A stretch of 13,767 nucleotides of DNA from Holosporales bacterium (GCA_031273545.1 JAISRQ010000119.1:1-13767), one strand, 5' to 3'; positions 1 through 7,930 are shown, numbered from the stretch's first letter. A program made the numbers and translations. The notes: generated by a model from the letters alone, not told the origin.

Positions 1-750
1 GAAACGTTTGAATCTTCAAAACATTTGGTATTGCCAAGTCCAATGGGGAAGGCATTACTTGACCGGCACCAATTTTTGCGAACCCAAATAAAGGCATTGT
101 TGCGTGCAAGGATCCAAAGCGACATGCCATATGCGCCGATACACATTATGATCCCAATGATTTCTGATGCTGTTGAATTAAAAGCCTACCAAAAGATAAT
201 AGAAACAGAAGCAATGCAAGAAGCCAAAGCGCACCCTTCTTTGATGAGTCAAATAAAAATTGGCGTAATGATCGAAGTCCCGGCCCTTGTCTATCAGATT
301 AATCGCATCCGAAATCTTGTGGATTTTGTATCCATTGGGACCAACGATTTGTTTCACTTTTTCTTTGCAACTAACAGATGGAATGCACAGGGACGCCGCT
401 CGCAAGATGTTTTATCGCCTGCGTTCCTCCAGTTTATTGGCAACATCGTGTACCAACTTATGCAATTTAACATACCAGTTCACGTATGCGGAGAAATGGC
501 CGCCACTCCACTCACGGCAATGGCTCTTTTGGGAATTGGAGTCCGCAAACTGTCCATTTCACCAAACGCAATAAAGCCCATAGCCAACATGATAAACTCT
601 TTACACATAGGATTGCTATTGCCATACACCAGCGCCTTCCGCATTGAATCATACGAATTTTGCGTAACTAGCTCAGCTCAATACGAAAACTCCGTCGACG
701 TGCGTCATACGCTACAAAAATTCGCCCAAGAGTACGGCGTAATTGTGTAG
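1..750 (+). CDS. ptsP: PtsP / enzyme I-Ntr (phosphoenolpyruvate-protein phosphotransferase), C-terminal part, 5'-truncated by the window
   Basis: The frame is open from base 1, so the start lies upstream; 249 residues are visible, ending at TAG 748-750. This is the PEP-binding TIM-barrel domain of enzyme I-type proteins. EI-Ntr takes phosphate from PEP and passes it to NPr in the regulatory nitrogen PTS, in the cytoplasm. Visible signatures are GVMIEVP, SIGTNDL (substrate/metal-binding Asp), an NR at the usual VDR position, and VCGEMA with the acid/base Cys. The stretch LSPAFLQFI and the ending CGEMA..PL.AMALLGIG.R.LS.SP resemble alphaproteobacterial PtsP more than sugar-PTS PtsI. The region just before LLDRHQFLRTQ should contain NPxLGxR, whose Arg contacts the PEP phosphate. 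Here it reads roughly LVLPSPMGKALL, so that motif is missing or rearranged. The phosphohistidine and GAF domains are outside the window. The family is secure; PtsP over PtsI is likely. Confidence 0.9.
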   Translation, partial: ETFESSKHLVLPSPMGKALLDRHQFLRTQIKALLRARIQSDMPYAPIHIMIPMISDAVELKAYQKIIETEAMQEAKAHPSLMSQIKIGVMIEVPALVYQINRIRNLVDFVSIGTNDLFHFFFATNRWNAQGRRSQDVLSPAFLQFIGNIVYQLMQFNIPVHVCGEMAATPLTAMALLGIGVRKLSISPNAIKPIANMINSLHIGLLLPYTSAFRIESYEFCVTSSAQYENSVDVRHTLQKFAQEYGVIV

Positions 751-761
751 GCGTATTGTAT

Positions 762-790
762 ACCCCAATCCCCATTACGGGTTTTTGGGT
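762..790 (+). terminator. possible weak terminator after ptsP
   Basis: A short CCC-ATTAC-GGG stem (771-781) is followed directly by TTTTT and nested inside an outer ACCC/GGGT pairing (762-765 with 787-790). It lies 20 bases after the ptsP stop, between convergent genes. The stem is only three base pairs, so this is tentative. The sequence also resembles part of the dispersed repeat seen at 826-850. Confidence 0.25.
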
Positions 791-825
791 CAGTAAAACA
801 CTTAACTATTTTTGCATCTTCTCCT

Positions 826-850
826 CCCGCAATCTTTGGGGACCGTAACC
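826..850 (+). repeat. copy of the dispersed intergenic repeat (core CCGTAATCTTTTGGGGA)
   Basis: The sequence CCCGCAATCTTTGGGGAC aligns with the copy at 13264-13312, which reads CCCGTAATCTTTTGGGGA. It sits 11 bases beyond the stop codon of the 608-aa exported protein, between convergent genes. It is the only clear copy found outside the 10.6-13.3 kb accessory region. Confidence 0.5.
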
Positions 851-860
851 TCGCACTTTA

Positions 861-2687
861 TTAAAAACAAAAACAACCACAACCATCATTATCGAGCTTC
901 ACCTTCAACGGGACTTCTGTTCTCGCATGATCTCTTAACAAATCGTCATTACATGCCGAACCAAATTCTGCAGGAGTTACGTTTGTAGTTACAATATCTC
1001 TCTGAATTAACCCACAATCCTTGTAAATATGTGCAACTAATTGACTACAAAACAATTTTGCATTATTTGTTTTTTTGTTTTTATCATTAACACAACGTAC
1101 AAACTCACGTATGTTAAAATTGTAGCCGAGTCCGAGGTCTGAAGTTATAACTTTAATCATGTTTTCCAAAGGAATTGCTGTATCAAGAGCTCTAGCATAA
1201 ACGTGCCCATCGTACTCGTCTATAACCCTACATAGCGGCGCTATATGCACTCCGTATTTCGCAATAGAGTGAAGACAAAATACATCTGGCACATTACCAC
1301 TCATTTCGCTTAAAAGACTTTGCATATATTCACACGCTCTGGCAACTACTGGCTGATTTGAATTAAAGCGAAGACCTCCATACTGCATAGACTGATTTAT
1401 TAACCTATACATTTCATTTGGCGTTCCGACAAGCGCAATGCCGACATGAGATACCGCAAGTGGATTATTTTGCTTCTTTGTCTGCTTGCGGATTCCTCGA
1501 CTAACTCCGTGACTTCCTGAAAAAGAAAGAAGACTCCCATTCGTTATCCACACATTCTGATTGCCAAATTCCCAATGGTTATTCCACAAAATAGAATCAG
1601 AATGGTTTGCATCCAAAATAGAACTCCTCCTAGACAACGTTCCAAGTGAAGGAACACCTGTGATACCATTCTTGGGTGACGAAAAACTATCGCTCACTTC
1701 TAAGTCCCTCGCATAAGATTCTTCATACGATTCCGAATCATATTCATAACTATTACTTCTCCCAGACACAATGCCATTTCTTAAATGGCTATTTGTAATA
1801 GCACTCTTACGTCTAGTTTGTACGGTTTTCTGTGGATCAGGACGTACTTCACCAAAGCCATCCCACACAGAGCCTTCTATATTTGGGCATAAATTTGAAT
1901 TCTTGCGTTTACCCGTGGAAGACACCCCATTTAAATTAAAACTTTGAGTACGCTTGCGAGAATGCGGCTCATCATTTTTCACAACCCCATTTGGCCCATA
2001 AGAATGCTTCGCATTTCCCCCACTCGTGGAAGGCACCACATTTGAGTTAAAACTTTGATCACGCTTGCGAGAATTCGGATCACCGTCTTGGACGACCCCA
2101 TTACGCCCATAAGAATGCTTCGCATTTTCCCCAGGCGCCACATTGCCACCTCTACGATGCCCGCTAGGAGGAGTAGCCTCTGAAGAAGAGTGCCCATTAG
2201 GATTTCGCGTAGTATTACTGCGCAAGCGTGTAAAACTCGTTTCTAACTCTTCTTTAGTAAATCGAACAGCCCCTCTATCAATAGTATTGCTACGTTCACG
2301 CGCCTTTATCGGAAATAATTCATTCTGATTACTTGGCAGAGGAACTACTGGATATGAGTCAAGATTTTGCTCACTAACAACCTCAACAAGACTTCGCGTC
2401 TCCTCCTGCAAGTTATCCTCTAGGTCGGAGTTAGATAACGAGGCCAAATTTGGTAATGACTCCAAACTAGAAGATTTAGATCTGAAACCTTCATCTGACG
2501 TTGAATCTGACTCATATGACTTTTTCTTGTGCTTATGTTTGACTTTTCGTGTTAGGTGTTGGCGTGAAAGGTTAGGGGTGCTGCCGTATTTTTGCGGCTC
2601 GACCGCTAAATCGCTCTCATCGGAGCAATAGTTTGCAATTGGCAACATAGCACTGCAACAAAGTAGTAATAATTTTTGGCTGTACAT
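861..2687 (-). CDS. exported protein with kinase-site-rich disordered region and C-terminal YiiX/YebB-like permuted papain domain; candidate host-directed effector
   Basis: The protein has 608 residues. Residues 1-21 form a signal peptide (Lys5, then a Leu/Cys/Ala core). Residues about 22-400 are low-complexity and Ser/Asn/Arg-rich. They hold a basic run at 47-56 (RKVKHKHKKK), two 37-aa tandem units (188-261), and R-x-R-x-x-S/T or RRxS sites around T135, T159, S212, S249, S295 and S356. Residues about 410-575 resemble YiiX/YebB-type NlpC/P60 hydrolases: SHVGI gives the candidate His414, the EYDGHVYARAL segment follows at 491, and FCSQLVAHIY gives the candidate nucleophile Cys547. His-before-Cys order is the circularly permuted papain arrangement, whose members act on amide or ester bonds; the substrate here is unknown. 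The protein ends GCGCFCF. The ATG at 2687 has only a weak GGTG ribosome site. A CtrA-type box lies about 48 bases upstream. The domain call is good; the effector role is inference. Confidence 0.8.
   Translation of the reverse strand: MYSQKLLLLCCSAMLPIANYCSDESDLAVEPQKYGSTPNLSRQHLTRKVKHKHKKKSYESDSTSDEGFRSKSSSLESLPNLASLSNSDLEDNLQEETRSLVEVVSEQNLDSYPVVPLPSNQNELFPIKARERSNTIDRGAVRFTKEELETSFTRLRSNTTRNPNGHSSSEATPPSGHRRGGNVAPGENAKHSYGRNGVVQDGDPNSRKRDQSFNSNVVPSTSGGNAKHSYGPNGVVKNDEPHSRKRTQSFNLNGVSSTGKRKNSNLCPNIEGSVWDGFGEVRPDPQKTVQTRRKSAITNSHLRNGIVSGRSNSYEYDSESYEESYARDLEVSDSFSSPKNGITGVPSLGTLSRRSSILDANHSDSILWNNHWEFGNQNVWITNGSLLSFSGSHGVSRGIRKQTKKQNNPLAVSHVGIALVGTPNEMYRLINQSMQYGGLRFNSNQPVVARACEYMQSLLSEMSGNVPDVFCLHSIAKYGVHIAPLCRVIDEYDGHVYARALDTAIPLENMIKVITSDLGLGYNFNIREFVRCVNDKNKKTNNAKLFCSQLVAHIYKDCGLIQRDIVTTNVTPAEFGSACNDDLLRDHARTEVPLKVKLDNDGCGCFCF
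1905..2126 (-). repeat. two tandem 111-bp (37-codon) units inside the 608-aa protein gene
   Basis: Residues 188-224 and 225-261 are related: each begins NAKHSYG.NGVV, continues to SRKR.QSFN, and ends in a Val-Pro-Ser-Thr- or Val-Ser-Ser-Thr-like stretch. The shared DNA string GCCCATAAGAATGCTTCGCA starts at 1994 and 2105 on the plus strand, exactly 111 bp apart. Each unit carries one R-K-R-x-Q-S-F site. Confidence 0.85.
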
Positions 2688-2735
2688 ATAAACACCAAGC
2701 TAATGTATTCCTAACTATTATTGTACACACAAAAG

Positions 2736-2752
2736 GTTAACAATTCGTTAAC
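2736..2752 (-). promoter_or_regulatory. CtrA-type box (GTTAAC-N5-GTTAAC) upstream of the 608-aa gene
   Basis: TTAA at 2737-2740 and TTAA at 2748-2751 are separated by exactly seven bases, and the second is followed by C. This is a perfect TTAA-N7-TTAAC match, the site recognised by the alphaproteobacterial response regulator CtrA. It lies about 48 bases before the minus-strand start codon at 2687, near where a -35 region could be. Confidence 0.65.
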
Positions 2753-2832
2753 GCCCCACCTAGAGTCCACGACACACATTATATTGCGCCACCAAAGTGT
2801 TAATACGCATGATCATTACGCAAAGCTTCACC

Positions 2833-2849
2833 GTTAACGTATTGTTAAC
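2833..2849 (+). promoter_or_regulatory. CtrA-type box (GTTAAC-N5-GTTAAC) upstream of the giant exported protein gene
   Basis: TTAA at 2834-2837 and 2845-2848 are spaced by seven bases and followed by C, a second perfect CtrA consensus. It ends about 50 bases before the plus-strand ATG at 2900, mirroring the box at 2736-2752. A half site (GTTAAT, 2799-2804) lies between the two boxes. No confident -10 hexamer could be assigned; TATTAG at 2863-2868 is one option. Confidence 0.65.
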
Positions 2850-2899
2850 GTATATGCAATAGTATTAGTGTATGACCCGCACACAACTTTATTTTATTG

Positions 2900-5800
2900 A
2901 TGCACTTGTCTCGTTTCCATTTGGCCCTTGTATTCGCCCTTTTGTTCGCAATCTTTGCCCCCCCAAATGCATATTGTGCATCAGCAATGTTAGGCTCCCA
3001 AGATTCTGCATTTTACCCAATGGACCAATCCATCTACAGTAAGACGCTTTTTTGCCACAACGTTGCCTCACAAAGTTCGCTGCTGCCAAACACGCGCCGC
3101 ATCCTTGGGGACCCGCGCGTACTGGATAATTATGCGGATTTCGACGATGGAATCACTGTTTTTGCTAAGTTGTCGAAGATATTCAACCTAATTGCAAGTG
3201 TGATGCAAAACCACCCACAATGTTACGACAACATATTGGAGACGCTAGAAGGGGTCCTTGGTAGAAGCAACGACGGAGTCGGCGCAAACACTGTGTTCGG
3301 GTATTTAAATGAATTGGTACAAACAATACGAATTGTGCGGCCAGATATAGATTCACGAAATTTTGCGCTAATTGGCCCAAGTTTTAGCGGATTTGATTCA
3401 AAAATAGCCTCTAGGATAGGTTCCGAAACAACCTTCGGGATAGAGGCCGAAGCATCCCCCAACGCCGCATCCGGAAATCTAATCACGTCGCTAAATAGCG
3501 CCATTTACCTTTTATCTACCCGGTACATTGTGAATCTCGGAGTTTCGCTAACAAACAAACTAAAAGACACATTCACTCAAATAAGTACAAACGATCCAAC
3601 TCTCCGTAATATGATGATCACAACTTTGGAATATTTTGCGCACACAACAGATACATTAGCGTATGCTTCATTATTCTTAAATAACGCCGACCTCGCCGCC
3701 ATTTATGCAACAGTAGGAAGCGCTTCCGACGCCGACACAACTTTATCCGGGTTAGTTAACCAAATAGATCAGCTAGTAACGGATTCGCCCGTAGATTTAG
3801 AAGCCCAGCTCACTTCCTTATTAGAAGTTTCTCCGAGCGCATCATCTGTATTTGGTCGTTTGAGTACAGTTTTGGCCCCTGTACATACGCAATTGGTCAA
3901 TATTATAAACAATAATAAGTTGCGTAAAGCGATCACACCGTTCTTCAACGAACACGTAAAAGGCACAGATTTCGAGCTATATCAAAGTTTAATATCTAAG
4001 CTCAGCGACGTCGCAACAGACATTACCTTGGCCGACACAACTGCGGATGAAACGGACGACTTTTTCGTAGCAGGGTTCGACCCAAAAGCTACGATTATTT
4101 CATTAATGAACATAAATAAGCTTGCGTATGACATTTTTATTTGCAGCCAAAATTTTGAAGACCCATCCCATTTCCTTGGAACAAAATTCACACTTATTGG
4201 GCTAAACACGTTAAGCAGCTTTGTTACAGAACTTGTTGACGGGTTTTACCTCCACCCCCTCCGTAAACTGCTTACAGTGCCGACACTTGAAGGCGCAAGG
4301 TCTGTGCTGTCTGACGCAATCGCCGTAGGAGAGCGCATATCTGAAGACGAAAACCTGCACAAATTAAGCGAGTCCCAATATTATGGAAAGTATCGGCTTG
4401 TGGATTTTGAAAGTCCAGACGCGTTGTATAGAAAAATAATGACTTTACAAGGGGCGCTAGACGGTTGCTCCGCAGACCATGCAACTGCCGCATATTTGGC
4501 GAATTCGATCGGAATTAGAACAAATCAGCCCGGAACCATTTGGAGCGAAATTAGTAGATTGCTTGAGGAGCCCGATCTTGACGCATGCAAGCTTGCTATA
4601 GAAAAAGGCAAAACGCTAATCAACGATATGCTCGTGAATATCCACCAAGGGTTTTTCTCTTATTATTTTAAAACCATAAACATAATGCTAGAAGACGCAT
4701 CAGATGCGTACGGGATATTGGCCTATGAAAGCCGACTCGACGAGGCACTTCATGATCTGAAATTAAATGAAATTGCAGCATTTTTCGAGGACGATTCCTA
4801 CACGTTTCGACCGCCAATCATTTTGGATATTTATGGAATTATTGGAACATTGCTTGGAAATGCGTGCCAAACATATTTGTCTGAAAACGTGCTATCCCTC
4901 TCCGCAGCAGCGGTAATGGATGTAAACTTCATAAACCAACGTGTGGGAAATCGCTCTGAGATTCGGGAATCCCCAAATTCGACGACGTATAATACATTGT
5001 ATGGAAACGTTGGATGGATTTGGAACCAAATTGAGAACAATAAAATTTGCTCATGTGTACATACAGGAATGCTTTTGGGAAAATTGTCGAACGAAATACT
5101 ATCGTCTTTACAAGCCCTTAATTTTTTGGGGGAGAACCTGTACGAAGCAATCGTGCAACATCCTACTACTGATTTTGTGGATAAAGCGCTTAAGTTTGTA
5201 AACAACGCGCTAAATACCATCGACAGTCACCTAGAGTCAATATATTTGTTGAAGCACGCGTTAACAAGTACATCACAATGCCAAGCATACAAAATAAATC
5301 CGCACTTACAGACCGTATATAATGTGTTACATGCATTTGTTTTTCGCATACAAGATTTATTCGAGGGCGGTTTTACTGTGCAAGAAACAGCAATGCCAAG
5401 CGAAGTTGATCCAGAATATTTCTATGAGTCATTAGACGACGTTGCGCTAAATATGCAAAGTTTTGCGTCAAAAATTCAGGAATTTTGCGAAATTTTAAGT
5501 GCTGTCCAGTTTTTGCCCGTGTCGGACCAAGCGTCACAATTTGTTGCCGCTGCGCAAAATTCGTTGGCGAATATTCAAAATTTCTTTGAAAAAGTGCGCC
5601 AAACAACAGCACTGGCCAACCATGCAGGAGAGGACAAAACGTCAACATTTGCTTCGTTTTTTGACTCATTCGGGAACGTTATTACTTGTGTTGGAGAATT
5701 AGACGGTTTGTCCGCATTGTATAATTCTCACCCTAGTTTTCTCGTGTCAAATATTGCGCGGTTATTACTGGAACTAAATAATGCGATAGAAGCAACATTT

Positions 5801-7744
5801 ATAGACTCCACGCTAGATGTGGATTCATTTATCAGAAATCGGCAATTCGACCAGTACATAAGCGCCCTGGAAAAAATGGGAACGTGCATAATTCATGAAC
5901 TTTTCCCTAAAACGAGCGCAATAGGGGGGAATATGCGCCAAAAATTGCGAAAAAAGGCGCTAAACTCCTCTGGCCGCGCAAAGTGGGTCGTGGACGAAAA
6001 TGAACGCACAGAAAAGGCGCTTCAACGAATAACGAACACTCTCCATTGTGGAATCAAACTGTGGAGCAAATTTGCGTCAGATGTCCTATCCCAAAGCATT
6101 ACAACCCCTGCAAGGTACGCAAGGACGGAGGAGTTGTTTCGTGGTGAGGTTTCGCTCAACAAGATTACAGAAGGGATCAATTCGATTGCAAATACAATGA
6201 ACACAAAGGTTTTGGGACTAGTAAAGCAATCAGCCTCACTTTGTCGTAGCCCTGAAGTAATGAATGCATTAAAGACGTTTATCGAATGTATAACACAAAT
6301 AGAGAAAGCACCGAATGACAGTATTTGCCGATTACATTTACAAGCAGACTCCGTTAGCAGTTTTGGACAATCGTTAGAAGAGCTGAAAGGCGGGCTTAAC
6401 TCGCTTGCAGAAGAATTTGACCAGTCACGTTGTTGCTCGCCTCTGGCGATCGCGTTGTTTGAGATAAAAAGCGAAACAAAGGATGCAACAATGTTATTCG
6501 ATGCACTAATTGATGCGATGTTTGGGGAACAATCGGCCTCGGTTGACACATTAGCGTTACAGATGCAATTTGCTGAAATGGGCATCGGGTTGCGCAAAAT
6601 TGCAGAAGTAATTAATGCACTGTCCCAAAAAATAAGGGAAGTTCCTTTAGATTTTTCGCGAAAGCTGTGTTTTACGGATGAGGTACAACCTGAGGTGTTG
6701 GCTATATTAGGTGCAGTGAGGGGGCTAAAAGCAGCCCTGGCACAAACCGTTGTTGGAAGCATGGAGGAGGCAGACGTGGACCCAGAAGCGACCTCAGAGG
6801 CGACCCCAGGACTTAGTCCCGCAGAGGAAGAAGGGCCTGATACACCAGCCCCTGAAGCGGAGCCTGAGACGGCATCTCCAGAGGAAGAAGGACCCGAGGC
6901 AATAGCTCCAGAAGCGGAAGAACCTGAGACGGCATCTCCAGCAGATGTATCAGAGGAATCGCCCACTCCTTCCCCCACAAACATAAATGAGTCAAACGAG
7001 TTATTCGAAATCGCCTCACTGCTTGGTGAGTGGGGGAAAAAGCTTCAAAAATTAGCATCCATAACGAAATATAAAGTGACTCAGTCAAGCAAAGCCTTAT
7101 CAGCGTCTCCCGTTGTTCCTGAGCTTTGTATATCAACAGAAGGGGGACCAAACGACTCAGATTTATCAAATTTTTTGACGATTTTTGAAGCAACCCCTTA
7201 CTTAGCACCATTCTTTACAAGTATCTCTCAAGCATTCAGTAAGTTATCTCGGTCATTAAGCATGGTGACTCGTTCTGGAAAGCATTTTTGTATTAGGGGC
7301 CCAAAAAACTTTGCCCCGGTAGTTACGCTTATGGCGCAAAATACGGGAAAAATTGTCGATGCGATTCAATTACTAATAGACATGTTTGAGCCAATAAAAG
7401 CTAGGACGTTTGCGTATTCGATGCAAAAACTCGTAGTAGATAACGCGCACCACTGGCTAGTAGGCGAAGGCAACACCGTCTTGTATCAGCACAACACAGA
7501 TAAGAAACTGTTTGTAACGCGTGTCACCACGGACACCGCTGCTGCACTTATGTACGGAAGCGACGAAATATCCTGGGATGCAGCTGGCGCAATAACAGCA
7601 CCAACCGCACTTGCAGGAAAATCGATTGGGGAGTTTGCACCCGTCAGTCTATTTACGGTGATCCAACAAGATGTAGAAACGTTAGAATGCGTACGCCAAA
7701 ATGCACGCGCGAGTCATCAGAAATTTGGGAAATTGATGTCGTAA
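2900..7744 (+). CDS. giant exported protein (1614 aa), mostly helical, with Cys-anchored degenerate segments and an acidic Pro/Glu/Ala linker; function unknown
   Basis: I do not recognise this protein. The ATG at 2900 is preferred over the adjacent in-frame TTG at 2897; neither has a clear Shine-Dalgarno sequence. Residues 1-29 are a typical Sec signal peptide: Arg/His n-region, a LALVFALLFAIFA core, and likely cleavage after CASA. The mature protein looks largely alpha-helical, with many amphipathic Leu/Ile/Phe-rich stretches. It has many Cys residues, which often open a segment of the form C-x5..10-P/V-x-helix (for example SLCRSPEVM, KLCFTDEVQPEV, ELCISTEG, HFCIRGPKNF, RCCSPLAIALF). This suggests diverged repeats, possibly disulfide-bonded outside the cytoplasm. 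Residues about 1290-1362 form a PEST-like linker rich in Glu, Pro, Ala, Thr and Ser. A roughly 250-residue C-terminal region follows, with no membrane anchor. It is divergently transcribed from the 608-aa gene and shares its CtrA-box pattern. A surface or secreted host-interaction role is inference. Confidence 0.85.
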   Translation: MHLSRFHLALVFALLFAIFAPPNAYCASAMLGSQDSAFYPMDQSIYSKTLFCHNVASQSSLLPNTRRILGDPRVLDNYADFDDGITVFAKLSKIFNLIASVMQNHPQCYDNILETLEGVLGRSNDGVGANTVFGYLNELVQTIRIVRPDIDSRNFALIGPSFSGFDSKIASRIGSETTFGIEAEASPNAASGNLITSLNSAIYLLSTRYIVNLGVSLTNKLKDTFTQISTNDPTLRNMMITTLEYFAHTTDTLAYASLFLNNADLAAIYATVGSASDADTTLSGLVNQIDQLVTDSPVDLEAQLTSLLEVSPSASSVFGRLSTVLAPVHTQLVNIINNNKLRKAITPFFNEHVKGTDFELYQSLISKLSDVATDITLADTTADETDDFFVAGFDPKATIISLMNINKLAYDIFICSQNFEDPSHFLGTKFTLIGLNTLSSFVTELVDGFYLHPLRKLLTVPTLEGARSVLSDAIAVGERISEDENLHKLSESQYYGKYRLVDFESPDALYRKIMTLQGALDGCSADHATAAYLANSIGIRTNQPGTIWSEISRLLEEPDLDACKLAIEKGKTLINDMLVNIHQGFFSYYFKTINIMLEDASDAYGILAYESRLDEALHDLKLNEIAAFFEDDSYTFRPPIILDIYGIIGTLLGNACQTYLSENVLSLSAAAVMDVNFINQRVGNRSEIRESPNSTTYNTLYGNVGWIWNQIENNKICSCVHTGMLLGKLSNEILSSLQALNFLGENLYEAIVQHPTTDFVDKALKFVNNALNTIDSHLESIYLLKHALTSTSQCQAYKINPHLQTVYNVLHAFVFRIQDLFEGGFTVQETAMPSEVDPEYFYESLDDVALNMQSFASKIQEFCEILSAVQFLPVSDQASQFVAAAQNSLANIQNFFEKVRQTTALANHAGEDKTSTFASFFDSFGNVITCVGELDGLSALYNSHPSFLVSNIARLLLELNNAIEATFIDSTLDVDSFIRNRQFDQYISALEKMGTCIIHELFPKTSAIGGNMRQKLRKKALNSSGRAKWVVDENERTEKALQRITNTLHCGIKLWSKFASDVLSQSITTPARYARTEELFRGEVSLNKITEGINSIANTMNTKVLGLVKQSASLCRSPEVMNALKTFIECITQIEKAPNDSICRLHLQADSVSSFGQSLEELKGGLNSLAEEFDQSRCCSPLAIALFEIKSETKDATMLFDALIDAMFGEQSASVDTLALQMQFAEMGIGLRKIAEVINALSQKIREVPLDFSRKLCFTDEVQPEVLAILGAVRGLKAALAQTVVGSMEEADVDPEATSEATPGLSPAEEEGPDTPAPEAEPETASPEEEGPEAIAPEAEEPETASPADVSEESPTPSPTNINESNELFEIASLLGEWGKKLQKLASITKYKVTQSSKALSASPVVPELCISTEGGPNDSDLSNFLTIFEATPYLAPFFTSISQAFSKLSRSLSMVTRSGKHFCIRGPKNFAPVVTLMAQNTGKIVDAIQLLIDMFEPIKARTFAYSMQKLVVDNAHHWLVGEGNTVLYQHNTDKKLFVTRVTTDTAAALMYGSDEISWDAAGAITAPTALAGKSIGEFAPVSLFTVIQQDVETLECVRQNARASHQKFGKLMS
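6824..6940 (+). repeat. imperfect tandem duplication in the acidic linker of the giant protein
   Basis: Two units of 57-60 bp encode EEEGP....APEAE.PETASP twice. The string CCTGAGACGGCATCTCCAG occurs at 6863 and 6923, 60 bp apart; GAGGAAGAAGG occurs at 6824 and 6881, 57 bp apart. One codon was gained or lost between units, in frame. Confidence 0.8.
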
Positions 7745-7766
7745 AAGATACAGAGGCCACTACCTT

Positions 7767-7930
7767 GCACGCTAGTCAACTCCGCCTTCATAACTTTCCA
7801 TTACCTCGCGCGCCAGTTAATTCCGCCTTCATAACTTGCTAACTACTTGGCACGCTAGTTAATTTAGGCGCCACGACTTGCACTTTTTCGCGTGCCAGTT
7901 AATTCCGCGCCGCGACTTACCAACTACCTC
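7767..7930. repeat. tandem array of four degenerate ~41-bp units between convergent genes
   Basis: Units begin at 7767, 7808, 7850 and 7890 and are 41, 42, 40 and 41 bp long. Each starts GC(A/G)(C/T)GC(T/C)AGT(T/C)AA, continues with a CCGCCTTCATAACT-like or GGCGCCACGACT-like middle, and ends in an ACTACCTC-like tail. A fifth beginning (GCAC at 7931) runs into the end of serS. The array fills the gap between the giant gene's stop (7744) and the serS stop (7934). No terminator hairpin with a T-run was seen. Confidence 0.75.

Noticed and set aside
6022..6984. 320-codon minus-strand open frame rich in Ser/Gly/Ala
   Set aside because: It is antisense to the giant exported protein. Its Ser/Gly/Ala repeats mirror the acidic linker codons on the other strand, and it has no ribosome site.
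7767..7930. CRISPR array
   Set aside because: The units are contiguous with no unique spacers, vary throughout, and no cas gene is nearby.
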